NCBI GenBank assembly: GCA_934654755.1
Contig: CAKUGQ010000005.1
Coordinates: forward strand, 43,573 to 107,572
Reading direction: 5' to 3'
Length of the DNA stretch: 64,000 nucleotides
Source of the DNA: an uncultured Oscillospiraceae bacterium
GTDB lineage: Bacteria > Bacillota > Clostridia > Oscillospirales > Oscillospiraceae
Part shown: one piece after another, positions 1 to 6,873 of the stretch
Layout of the letters: each line of letters starts with the position of its first letter
Position numbering within the stretch: position 1 is the first letter of the stretch
Notes under the pieces: generated by a model
The model's database searches: none
What the model saw: only the letters and a program-made list of their open reading frames with translations
Told to the model about the DNA's origin: nothing
Program-made: the position numbers and the translations under genes

Positions 1-51
1 CGCACCGAGAACGAGAATGCCGATGATGAGACCGATGATTTTGATTGCCAT
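1..51 (-). CDS. Small hydrophobic protein, N-terminus only (runs off left edge)
   Basis: An ATG at 49-51 opens a reading frame that leaves the window after 17 residues, nearly all hydrophobic (M-A-I-K-I-I-G-L-I-I-G...), so it starts a membrane segment or signal anchor. A GGAGG sits a few bases upstream. Its ATG shares one base with the TAA stop of the P-type ATPase remnant, so the two were probably translationally coupled and co-transcribed. Function unknown; a small accessory membrane protein of the metal-efflux operon is an inference from position. Confidence 0.45.
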   Translation of the reverse strand, partial: MAIKIIGLIIGILVLGA

Positions 52-950
52 TATTTTTTCCTCCATTTCAATAAGAATGCCGAATTCACAATTACAAGTA
101 CAGAGTCTGCATTATGTACCAGCGCGCACGGGCAGAACACAACGAGAATCGTGACCGCACGGATGATTTGTCCCGTAATGAGCCAGGTAAGCCCAGCGGC
201 AGAAAGCGCGATCACCACGATCCAAGTAGCCCATCTGTCGGCAAGTCCGACGATCTTTGCCTTGCCTGCATCCGCAGACTGCACAAGGCGGATCATCCGC
301 TGAATGGAACTGTCCTCGCCGACTTTCGTTGCTTCCATTTCAAACGCGCCAAACTGATTGACCGTACCGCTGGACACCGTATCGCCCACGGCCTTGTCCA
401 CAGGGAGGGATTCGCCGGTCATAACCGCCTGATTGATGGAGGTTTATCCGGAAAGAATCACACCGTCCACAGGAACGCCTTCACCCGGAAGCACGCGGAT
501 ATGATCGCCGACCTTGACTTGCTCGGCCGGGATGATCTCCTCTTTGCCGTTTCGCAGCACCCGTGCCGTCTGCGGCGTCAGATGCACCAGCTTTTCAATC
601 CCGGCGCGGGCGCGCGCCACGGTCAGTTCCTCAAGCAATGCACCGAACTGCATGATAAATGCAACCTCACCGGCGGCAAAGGTCTCTCCGATGCAGACGG
701 AAGCGATCAGCGCCAGAGACACCAGCACGTCCGCTTTGATGTCAAAGGCCGTGACCAGCCCGATCACTGCCTCCAGAATGATAGGCAGACCGCACAGCAC
801 GATCGCAAACCATGCCATGTCAAAGGGGAACGGCTGAAATTTCAGTAGGCTTCAAACAACGGCGATACCGGAGATCACAAGCAATGTAATATCTTTCTTG
901 ATGCCTCCAAGTTCCAGGAGGTGTTCCAGCCGCTCCATCACTCGCTTCAT
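51..950 (-). pseudogene. Heavy-metal P-type ATPase remnant (two nonsense codons plus large internal deletion)
   Basis: Read from ATG 950 with an AAGGAG site, the frame encodes the N-terminal half of a P1B-type metal efflux ATPase: membrane helices, the actuator-domain motif T-G-E-S near 405-420, and the membrane C-P-C-A-L-V motif near 105-122. Two in-frame stops interrupt it: TGA at 852-854 and TAA at 444-446, where relatives usually have a sense codon such as CAA before T-S-I-N-Q. After C-P-C-A-L-V the frame continues directly into H-N-A-D-S-V-L-V-I-V-N-S, which resembles the extreme C-terminus of this family. The phosphorylation domain (DKTGT), nucleotide-binding domain and last helices are therefore missing: roughly half the usual 600-700 residues. 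It cannot be a working pump. Copper is the likely former substrate, inferred from the adjacent CsoR gene. Confidence 0.85.
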
Positions 951-966
951 AAACGAGGCTCCTTTC

Positions 967-1010
967 AATACCCAATGGGGTATAGGTATATTATACATAT
1001 AGGGGTATGG
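967..1010. promoter_or_regulatory. CsoR-type operators at the ATPase promoter
   Basis: Two candidate operator units flank the -10 element. Positions 969-982 read TACCC-AATG-GGGTA, a perfect inverted repeat with a four-base centre. The promoter spacer (996-1010) contains ATAGGGGTATGG, whose core TAGGGGTAT recurs at 1362-1370 in front of csoR. CsoR family operators are G-tract or C-tract pseudo-palindromes of this type. Binding is inferred. Confidence 0.6.
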
Positions 1011-1018
1011 GTTATCAA
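990..1018 (-). promoter_or_regulatory. SigA-type promoter of the P-type ATPase remnant
   Basis: On the minus strand TTGATA (1013-1018) and TATAAT (990-995) are separated by 17 bases. The spacer carries the TACCCCTA operator core, so a bound repressor would block RNA polymerase. Confidence 0.7.
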
Positions 1019-1024
1019 GAGGAC

Positions 1025-1058
1025 AAAGAAAAAAAGCCGATCCATAAGATCGGCTTTT
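1025..1058 (-). terminator. Intrinsic terminator after csoR
   Basis: A perfect 11-bp stem (AAAAGCCGATC, 1032-1042, with 1048-1058) and a five-base loop is followed on the minus strand by a T-rich run. It lies a few bases beyond the csoR stop codon and separates csoR from the ATPase promoter. Confidence 0.8.
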
Positions 1059-1065
1059 GGAAATA

Positions 1066-1341
1066 TTACTGCATATTGGCAAAACGCTCCACGGCCTTTG
1101 TGAAGCTCTCGATGGTTTTGTCTGCGTCGCCGTGCTCGATGCCGTCGCGGACGCAGTGCTGAATGTGTCCTTCCAGTACCACTTTTCCGCAGCCGTTCAG
1201 GGCGGATTTTGCGGCGTTGATCTGCGCCAGAATGTCCTCGCAGGGGACGTCCTCATCCACCATCCGGTCAATGGCCTGTACCTGCCCGATAATCTTTTTC
1301 AAACGACGGTGCAGATTTTCCGCATCCATACATTGTTTCAT
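1066..1341 (-). CDS. csoR: CsoR/RcnR-family metal-sensing transcriptional repressor (copper type)
   Basis: A 91-residue all-helical protein of the CsoR/RcnR (DUF156) family. These tetramers bind operator DNA and release it on metal binding, derepressing efflux genes. The Cys-His-Cys ligand set of copper sensors is visible: Cys in V-P-C-E-D, then His and Cys in E-G-H-I-Q-H-C. The chosen start (1341) has GGAGGA seven bases upstream; a further ATG at 1356 lacks a ribosome site. The gene has its own promoter with an operator over the start point (autoregulation) and its own terminator. Its presumed target, the ATPase at 51-950, is broken. Copper specificity is inferred from the ligand pattern. 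Confidence 0.88.
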   Translation of the reverse strand: MKQCMDAENLHRRLKKIIGQVQAIDRMVDEDVPCEDILAQINAAKSALNGCGKVVLEGHIQHCVRDGIEHGDADKTIESFTKAVERFANMQ

Positions 1342-1360
1342 GACCAAGTCCTCCATACTG

Positions 1361-1371
1361 CTAGGGGTATG
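1361..1371. promoter_or_regulatory. CsoR-type operator core in front of csoR
   Basis: CTAGGGGTATG lies at the expected transcription start of csoR and matches the core inside the ATPase promoter spacer (1001-1009). This suggests one repressor for both units. Confidence 0.55.
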
Positions 1372-1376
1372 TGTTT

Positions 1377-1405
1377 ATTGTACTCCGAGGAGACACATTT
1401 GTCAA
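1377..1405 (-). promoter_or_regulatory. SigA-type promoter of csoR
   Basis: TTGACA (1400-1405), a 17-base spacer and TACAAT (1377-1382) on the minus strand. Transcription would begin around 1370, inside the operator-like sequence. Confidence 0.75.
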
Positions 1406-1492
1406 CTGTATGCGCCCGCCATACGGATTGGTATCGAGGCTTGGCGAGCGCATTTCAGCGGCAATCGTGTGCCTGCAGTAACGATTTGTGCA

Positions 1493-1545
1493 GAAAGCAA
1501 AAGCGACAGCCGCTTCCGAAAAGTGAGGCTGTCGCTTTTGCTTTC
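1493..1545 (-). terminator. Long perfect hairpin downstream of tRNA-Thr
   Basis: Arms 1493-1511 and 1527-1545 are perfectly complementary over 19 bp with a 15-base loop. The arms contain A/T runs next to a GC core (GCGACAGCC), as in bidirectional terminators. It lies about 60 bases beyond the 3' end of the tRNA, so termination of the tRNA transcript is its simplest role. The arms are unusually long for a terminator. Confidence 0.6.
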
Positions 1546-1603
1546 TTATCCCCTTTGGTTTGCACGATTCCCTTAGGGCATCGCACACACTTGAGGGGAG
1601 CCT

Positions 1604-1679
1604 TGGAGCTACTGGCCGGACTTGAACCGGCGACCTGCTGATTACGAATCAGCTGCTCTACCGACTGAGCCACAGTAGC
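1604..1679 (-). tRNA. tRNA-Thr (anticodon CGU)
   Basis: The minus-strand sequence folds as a standard cloverleaf. The acceptor stem is GCTACTG paired with CAGTAGC, the D arm contains GGCTCAGTCGGTAGAGC, and the T arm contains GGTTCAAGTCC. The anticodon loop TTCGTAA gives anticodon CGT, reading ACG (Thr). The discriminator is T and CCA is encoded in the DNA (1604-1606). A consensus promoter lies immediately upstream. Confidence 0.95.
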
Positions 1680-1709
1680 ATTTCCGCTGCTCCTGCAGCG
1701 GCACGAGTT

Positions 1710-1738
1710 ATTATACCGATTCGGATTGGGCTTGTCAA
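1710..1738 (-). promoter_or_regulatory. Consensus SigA promoter of tRNA-Thr
   Basis: TTGACA (1733-1738), exactly 17 bases, then TATAAT (1710-1715) on the minus strand: a perfect match to consensus. It sits directly beyond the sigF stop codon and drives the tRNA. Confidence 0.85.
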
Positions 1739-1746
1739 GAGTTTTT

Positions 1747-2466
1747 TCACGCTTTTTCGGATGAAATGCAGCGGCGCAGCGCCTCGAGTGCCTTTTTTTC
1801 GATGCGCGAGACCTGCACCTGCGACACACCGAGAAGCTTTGAGGTTTTGTCCTGCGTCAAGCCATGGAAAAAACGCAGACGAATGACCGTCTGTTCCCGC
1901 TCGGAAAGAGAGGAAATCGCCTCGCGCAGGGCGATACGCTCCAGAATATCCTCCTCCATGTTGCCGTCGGTCAGGATGTCCTCCAGTGAAAAACCGTCTT
2001 CGGTGAGCTTGCGTGAAATGGACTCGGCTGTGCCCGTTGCGCCTTCGGAAGAGGCAATCTCCTCCGGTGCCAGCCCGGTTTGCGCGCTCAATTCGCCGAG
2101 CGTCGGTTCACGGCCATACTGCGCGGCGAGCTTTTGCCGCGCGGCCTTGATTGCGATTGCACGTTCCTTCAGTCCGCGGCTGACCTTTACCGTCCCGTCG
2201 TCACGCAGAAAGCGGCGAATCTCGCCTGCGATTTTCGGCACCGCATAGGTGGAAAACTGTGTTCCGAACTCGGCATCAAAGCCTTCGACTGCCTTCAGAA
2301 AACCGAGACAGCCGAGTTGGTACAGGTCGTCCGGATCAACACCACGGCCAAAGTAGCGCCGCGCGATGGACCAGACCAGACCGGAGTTTTCCGTAATCAG
2401 GCGTTCGGCAGCCTCGCGGTCGCCGGCTTTTGCAAGGCGCAGAAGTCCCTCCAGCTCCGCACTCAC
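1747..2466 (-). CDS. sigF: RNA polymerase sigma-F factor (forespore)
   Basis: 239 residues, the normal length for this sporulation sigma factor, which directs the first forespore-specific transcription after asymmetric division. Region 2 is visible around residues 30-100 (S-I-A-R-R-Y-F, D-D-L-Y-Q-L-G-C-L-G, F-S-T-Y-A-V-P-K-I). Region 3 is near 110-160, and the region 4 helix-turn-helix near 185-235 (T-Q-D-K-T-S-K-L-L-G-V-S-Q-V-Q-V-S-R-I-E). It is the last gene of spoIIAA-spoIIAB-sigF and overlaps the end of spoIIAB by 4 bases. Activity is normally held off by SpoIIAB. Confidence 0.95.
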   Translation of the reverse strand: MSAELEGLLRLAKAGDREAAERLITENSGLVWSIARRYFGRGVDPDDLYQLGCLGFLKAVEGFDAEFGTQFSTYAVPKIAGEIRRFLRDDGTVKVSRGLKERAIAIKAARQKLAAQYGREPTLGELSAQTGLAPEEIASSEGATGTAESISRKLTEDGFSLEDILTDGNMEEDILERIALREAISSLSEREQTVIRLRFFHGLTQDKTSKLLGVSQVQVSRIEKKALEALRRCISSEKA

Positions 2467-2903
2467 GCTTTGCCCCCGCGCGCGACAAGCCTGCGGCGCA
2501 TATGTACGGTCGTGCCTTTACCGGGCACGGAACGGATGCGCAGACTGGTCATAAAGCTTTCCATGATTGTGATGCCCATACCGGAGCGCTCCTCGCCGCC
2601 GGTAGTGAACATCGGCGTGCGCGCCTGCTCTACGTCGGCGATGCCGCAGCCGCGATCCTTCACCGTGATGTCAAGCACGTTTCCCGGCAGGATTTTTGCT
2701 TTCAGAACAATTGTCCCGATCGAATCCGGGTAGGCATGGACGATGCAGTTCGTTACCGCCTCGGATACGGCGGTTTTAATGTCGCCAAGCTCGTCCAGCG
2801 TAGGGTCGAGCTGTGCGGCGAAGCATGCCACGGCGGAGCGCGCAAAGGCTTCGTTGGACGACCTGCTCGGGAATTCGAGCGTCATGTAGTTTTCGTTTTT
2901 CAT
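2463..2903 (-). CDS. spoIIAB: Anti-sigma-F factor and serine kinase SpoIIAB
   Basis: 146 residues, a GHKL-type ATP-binding protein that binds sigma-F and phosphorylates SpoIIAA. The N box (S-E-A-V-T-N-C-I-V-H-A-Y), G1 box (D-R-G-C-G-I) and G2 box (R-S-G-M-G-I-T-I-M-E) are present in order. The start at 2903 forms an ATGA overlap with the spoIIAA stop and has AGGAG eight bases upstream; a GTG further upstream is less likely. It is the middle gene of the spoIIA operon. Confidence 0.95.
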   Translation of the reverse strand: MKNENYMTLEFPSRSSNEAFARSAVACFAAQLDPTLDELGDIKTAVSEAVTNCIVHAYPDSIGTIVLKAKILPGNVLDITVKDRGCGIADVEQARTPMFTTGGEERSGMGITIMESFMTSLRIRSVPGKGTTVHMRRRLVARGGKA

Positions 2904-3220
2904 TTGATGCACTCCTCTCTGATCTCTGCAATCCGTTCGATTCCGGCGGCCTGCAGTACCTTGGCCGGCTGCGGGGGCAGGTTCTGAAGCTGCAGCTTTC
3001 CGCCGAGAGCCTTCATGCGCCGCAGCGTTGAAATGACGACGGCGATACCGCTGGAATCCATGAACGTCACGTCGCGAAAATCAAGGACGCAGAACAACGG
3101 CAGGTACAGGTCGAGCTTTTCCGCCAGCTCCTGCATAATCTCGCGGGCGCAGTGATGGTCAATCTCACCGCGCAGCGCGACGGTCAGCCGACGATCCTGG
3201 ACATAGCTTGTAAATCTCAT
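2900..3220 (-). CDS. spoIIAA: Anti-sigma-F factor antagonist SpoIIAA
   Basis: 106 residues, a STAS-domain anti-anti-sigma factor. The phosphorylatable serine lies in M-D-S-S-G-I-A-V, the family hallmark; dephosphorylated protein captures SpoIIAB and frees sigma-F. The start at 3220 has GGTGGAGG just upstream. It is the first gene of the operon. A terminator-like hairpin (3232-3279) lies directly before its ribosome site, so the operon promoter must lie very close to or inside that leader; no sigma-H promoter was identified with confidence. Confidence 0.95.
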   Translation of the reverse strand: MRFTSYVQDRRLTVALRGEIDHHCAREIMQELAEKLDLYLPLFCVLDFRDVTFMDSSGIAVVISTLRRMKALGGKLQLQNLPPQPAKVLQAAGIERIAEIREECIK

Positions 3221-3231
3221 AGGTTCCTCCA

Positions 3232-3279
3232 CCCCCAAAAAAAATCAAGCGCACACACCGCATCACGGTATGTGCGCTT
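3232..3279 (-). terminator. Terminator between the GerMN lipoprotein and spoIIAA
   Basis: A 13-bp stem with one wobble or mismatch (3247-3259 with 3267-3279) is followed on the minus strand by a T-run of about nine. The T-run ends at the purine-rich spoIIAA ribosome site. A TATAAT lies just upstream at 3280-3285 without a convincing -35. Confidence 0.75.
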
Positions 3280-3331
3280 ATTATACGATAAGTTTTCTGC
3301 GGCTCGTGTCGAAACCGGCACGCGAACGCAA

Positions 3332-4627
3332 TTATTCCGCAAACCAGCCCGCTTCCGGGCGATGAATCTCGGAAAGACTGCTGCGGATGAAGTGCGGCGG
3401 CAGACCTTCGACAAGAAACTCCACGGAGTCGATACCGGGGAGCGCACAGAGCGTGGCGATAACGGAACGCAGCATGGTCTGCTGTGATTCCGCACGCGCG
3501 TTGTGCGAAAGAAAGTCCGCAGTCAGATCGATCAGGCAAACGCCCTCCGCCAGTCGGACGGAGAGGATGCGCGTTTCTTCCGGAATATAATTTTTCAGGC
3601 CGTTGCCGGGGCGATACGCAATCAGAGCCCGCAATACGGCCTCCGGAAGCGCTTCCTCCTCGGCCTCTGACGCGCAGGGGACGGCGACGAGTCTTCCGCC
3701 CGCCGCCTCGGCGGGATAGTAAAGATCGACATCGGTGCAGGGTGTGCCCGAGACGGGAGCCTGCAGCGAGGCGTCAAAGGTCAGCGCGCCGTTCAGCCGC
3801 ATCAGACCCAGTGACGAGAGCGCTTCGCCGGAGACCTGAATGGAGACGGCGCTGATGCCGGAAAGCAGCGTCAGGGTGTTGACAATGCTGTAGACGGCGA
3901 GACGCCGCTCGTTGTAACCGGCGTAATCACCCGTACGGAAGGCAGACGAAAGATTGACCGTACACAGCCCGCCCTGCACCTGAATGCCGAGCAAAAATGT
4001 CCCGGCGGGGATGCAGCCGGCTTCGCCGCGCTCGGCGGCGGAGAGAAGCTGCTGCAGGGCGTATTCCGGCAGCATCGAAGCGTCCATGGCGTCAACCGTC
4101 TGCCGGACGGCAACAAGGTAACGGTGGCTGCGGTCCGGGTAATACAGCACAAGCTCCTCCTGTTGAGGAAGCATTCCGGTGTCCGTCAGCAGCAGATCGC
4201 GGTCGGTAAGCGTCATACCCTCCTCATCGCCCGGGGAGACGATGCGCACGCGAAGCACGTCGTTGCGCTGTAAAAGCGTCTTTGTCAGACAGGCATAGGC
4301 GATCGAACGGCCGTATGCGTCGGCCGTATCGGAACTGCCGGAGAACAGCACGACGGCCGTTCCGCCTTCGATCTCGGCAGAGGCGAGCGTCCAGCCCTGC
4401 GGGAAGGGCGACCGGGCGCCCGCCTGCGGAATACAGGCCAGATAGCGGGTGATAAGCGCCTCCGGCGACAGGGCGTTCGGATCGACCGAGCTGGGCTGCG
4501 CGACCAGCACGGCGGTGCTGTCCGTGCCGCGCAGCCAGAAAACGAAGCCCTCCTCCTGTTCGGGGACAGCGGAGCAGGCGCTCAGCAGAATGCACAGTGC
4601 CAGAAAAACGGGAAAACAGCGTTTCAT
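3332..4627 (-). CDS. Lipoprotein with three GerMN (sporulation/germination) domains
   Basis: 431 residues. The signal ends in a lipobox (L-L-S-A-C, residues 14-18), so it is anchored to the outer face of the membrane. Three related segments follow at about 45-150, 185-280 and 310-410. Each has the GerMN pattern of a beta strand with L-x-V-D/N-L-S followed by 'V-x-T-L-x-x-L-x-G-I-x-x-V-x-x-V/Q'. GerM proteins are involved in spore cortex formation and germination. It is the third gene of the operon with the kinase (4-base overlap) and regulator, and precedes the spoIIA operon. Exact role unknown. Confidence 0.75.
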   Translation of the reverse strand: MKRCFPVFLALCILLSACSAVPEQEEGFVFWLRGTDSTAVLVAQPSSVDPNALSPEALITRYLACIPQAGARSPFPQGWTLASAEIEGGTAVVLFSGSSDTADAYGRSIAYACLTKTLLQRNDVLRVRIVSPGDEEGMTLTDRDLLLTDTGMLPQQEELVLYYPDRSHRYLVAVRQTVDAMDASMLPEYALQQLLSAAERGEAGCIPAGTFLLGIQVQGGLCTVNLSSAFRTGDYAGYNERRLAVYSIVNTLTLLSGISAVSIQVSGEALSSLGLMRLNGALTFDASLQAPVSGTPCTDVDLYYPAEAAGGRLVAVPCASEAEEEALPEAVLRALIAYRPGNGLKNYIPEETRILSVRLAEGVCLIDLTADFLSHNARAESQQTMLRSVIATLCALPGIDSVEFLVEGLPPHFIRSSLSEIHRPEAGWFAE

Positions 4628-6069
4628 TGCTCCACCTCCTGCGGGTCAAACAGCGGGAAGCGTACGGTAAATACCGTGCCGCCCTGCGGCGCGTCGTCCA
4701 CGGCGATGGTGCCGTCGTTGCGCCGGACCATGTCGTAGACGATCGACAGACCGAGTCCCGCGCCGCCGGCTGCGCGGGAACGCGCTTTGTCTACGCGGTA
4801 GAAGCGCTCAAAAATGTGTTCGCGCGCCTCGGCGGGGATTCCCGGACCGTTATCCTCCACGCTCAGCTCTACGTCCTTGTTCAGACGGCTCAGCCGCACG
4901 TGTGCCTCACCGCCCTCGCGATTATACTTGATGGCGTTTTCCGCCAGATTAAATACGATTTGCGAAAGATCGTCTTCCATCATTAAAACAAGACAGCCGG
5001 GATCGGCCTGTACGGACAAGCGGACGCTGCGCAGCGCCGCCTGCGGCCGAAGCATCCGGACGACCTTGCATACGGTCGGCGCGGCATCCAGAATGGAGCG
5101 CTCGTCAACCACACCGCTGTCGAGACGGGTCAGTGTCAGCAGCTTCTGCGACAGCCTGCCCAACCGGTCGGCCTCGCGGCCGATATCGGCGATGAATTCG
5201 TGTTCCGTAGCGGTGTCCATTTCGTTTTGCAGGATGGAGTCCGACAACAGCTTGATGGAGGCCAGCGGCGTTTTCAGCTCGTGCGACGCATCGGAAACAA
5301 ACTGTCTGCGTCTCTGCTCCGACTCGTTCAACCGGTCGGCAAGATGATTGAATTCCCGGCTTAGCTGATCGATCTCGCTGTGCCCGCGCAGTTCTATGCG
5401 TGAGGAATAGTCTCCGGAAAGCATTTGCCGCACGGAGTAGACGATTTTCCGCAGCTTGCGGGAAAAGGTGGAGGAGAAAATGAGCGAGATCAGCACGACG
5501 GCCAGCTCCAGAATGACGGAAATGGTGAGGATGTTCCGCTGCAGAGAAAAGATGAGCGCACCCTGAACGGAGTCGTATTCCATCAGGTAAACGGCGCCGA
5601 GCACTTCGCCACCGCGCACGAGAGGGACGGCGGTGCGGCACTCAAAGGCGCCGGAATCATAGCGGCCGTAAAATACGTCGTTCCCGGCAAGTGCGTCGGC
5701 AAGCTCGGGGAACAGTACGAGGCGGCCGACGGCACTGCCGGTACGCAGCGAATCGTAAACGGCACGGCCGGAGGCATCTGTCACGATCGTGCGGGTGGTC
5801 AGCAGCTCTTCCAGCGACTCCACCGCCTGCGCCGTTCGTTCGACCGAAAGCGTATCGAGCTGTAAGAGCGCAGCAGTCAGAAGCTGTGCCTTGTCTGCCT
5901 GTGATTTTTCCTGTGAGCGGAACACCATGTCCTGCATACTCGCCGAGGCGTAGAAGTTCAGGAACAGCAGCGCTGCCGCAGTGATAAGAATATAGGCCAG
6001 CGCAAAGCGAAGCTGCGAGCTGTTTCTCAGCAGCGGCCCTCTGAATTTATGCTTTGAAATAGTACCCAA
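4624..6069 (-). CDS. Sensor histidine kinase (two-component system)
   Basis: 481 residues with a PhoR/ResE-like layout. TM1 lies near 19-41, an extracytoplasmic sensor region of about 140 residues follows, then TM2 near 185-203 and HAMP near 205-255. The dimerisation box S-H-E-L-K-T-P-L carries the phospho-accepting His, and the ATPase has an N box (N-L-A-E-N-A-I-K-Y-N), G1 (D-N-G-P-G-I-P) and G2 (G-G-A-G-L-G-L-S-I). The probable start is TTG (6067-6069), overlapping the regulator stop by 23 bases with GGGGAG upstream. Its partner is the regulator at 6047-6724. Stimulus unknown. Confidence 0.88.
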   Translation of the reverse strand: MGTISKHKFRGPLLRNSSQLRFALAYILITAAALLFLNFYASASMQDMVFRSQEKSQADKAQLLTAALLQLDTLSVERTAQAVESLEELLTTRTIVTDASGRAVYDSLRTGSAVGRLVLFPELADALAGNDVFYGRYDSGAFECRTAVPLVRGGEVLGAVYLMEYDSVQGALIFSLQRNILTISVILELAVVLISLIFSSTFSRKLRKIVYSVRQMLSGDYSSRIELRGHSEIDQLSREFNHLADRLNESEQRRRQFVSDASHELKTPLASIKLLSDSILQNEMDTATEHEFIADIGREADRLGRLSQKLLTLTRLDSGVVDERSILDAAPTVCKVVRMLRPQAALRSVRLSVQADPGCLVLMMEDDLSQIVFNLAENAIKYNREGGEAHVRLSRLNKDVELSVEDNGPGIPAEAREHIFERFYRVDKARSRAAGGAGLGLSIVYDMVRRNDGTIAVDDAPQGGTVFTVRFPLFDPQEVEQ

Positions 6070-6724
6070 CTCCCCACTTTGTCAGAATGTATTGCGGCTC
6101 GGCGGGGACCTGCTCGAGTTTTTCGCGGATGCGGCGGATGTGAACGTCTACCGTCCGGATGTCGCTGCGGTATTCGTCGTAGCCCCAGAGCAGATCAAGC
6201 AGATTTTCACGCGAGTAGACGCGATTCGGATGACTCATCAGCAGCTCTACCAGATCGAACTCGCGGGCGGTCAGGTCTACGGCGCGGCCGTCGCGATAGA
6301 CGTTTCGTTCGCCGCGGTCAAGCGTAAACGGACCGATGGTGAGGCGATCCTTCTTTGCTTCGCTGCCACCCGTGCGGCGCAGCAGCGCACGAATGCGAGC
6401 CTTAAGCTCAAGAATGTTAAACGGTTTGGTCAGATAGTCGTCCGCACCATGGTCAAAGCCGATGAGCTTGTCCATATCCTCCGTGCGGGCGGTAAGCATG
6501 ATGACCGGTACATCCGAGAATTCACGGATGCGGCGGCAGGCCTCCAGTCCGTCCATCTCCGGCATCATTACGTCGAGCACGATCAGCCGCACCTGCGGGT
6601 CACGCGCCAGCTCTACGGCCTGCAGTCCGTTTGTGCCGGTGACGACTTCGTAGCCGTCGTTTTGAAGATTGAAGCGGATCCCTTTGACGAGCAGATCTTC
6701 GTCGTCCACAACCAGAATTTTCAT
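6047..6724 (-). CDS. OmpR/PhoB-family response regulator
   Basis: 225 residues: a receiver domain (acidic D-D-E near 9-11, phospho-acceptor Asp in V-L-D-V-M-M-P, signature Lys in L-T-K-P-F) and a C-terminal winged helix (about 130-225, ending V-G-Y-Y-F-K-A). The start at 6724 has GGAGG six bases upstream. It is the first gene of regulator-kinase-GerMN lipoprotein on the minus strand, divergent from the carboxypeptidase gene. The neighbourhood hints at envelope or sporulation control, but targets are unknown. Confidence 0.9.
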   Translation of the reverse strand: MKILVVDDEDLLVKGIRFNLQNDGYEVVTGTNGLQAVELARDPQVRLIVLDVMMPEMDGLEACRRIREFSDVPVIMLTARTEDMDKLIGFDHGADDYLTKPFNILELKARIRALLRRTGGSEAKKDRLTIGPFTLDRGERNVYRDGRAVDLTAREFDLVELLMSHPNRVYSRENLLDLLWGYDEYRSDIRTVDVHIRRIREKLEQVPAEPQYILTKWGVGYYFKA

Positions 6725-6753
6725 GGAAAGCCTCCGATCTCCCCGGCGAATGA

Positions 6754-6782
6754 TTGACAGCGCATCGTTTTCGGAATATAAT
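6754..6782 (+). promoter_or_regulatory. Consensus SigA promoter of the D-Ala-D-Ala carboxypeptidase gene
   Basis: TTGACA (6754-6759), 17 bases, TATAAT (6777-6782): a perfect consensus pair on the plus strand, about 90 bases before the start codon at 6874. It lies within the leader region of the divergent regulator gene. Confidence 0.8.
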
Positions 6783-6815
6783 AACAAACGGCGCATCCGG
6801 GGACTTTCTCCTCAA

Positions 6816-6845
6816 ATTATAGCACAAGTGTTCCGTGCGCGGCAA
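6816..6845 (-). promoter_or_regulatory. Candidate promoter of the response-regulator operon
   Basis: TTGCCG (6840-6845) and TATAAT (6816-6821) with an 18-base spacer on the minus strand. The two divergent transcripts would overlap in their 5' leaders. Confidence 0.5.
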
Positions 6846-6873
6846 TCGTTTCGCCGTGATTTTTGGAGGTATT

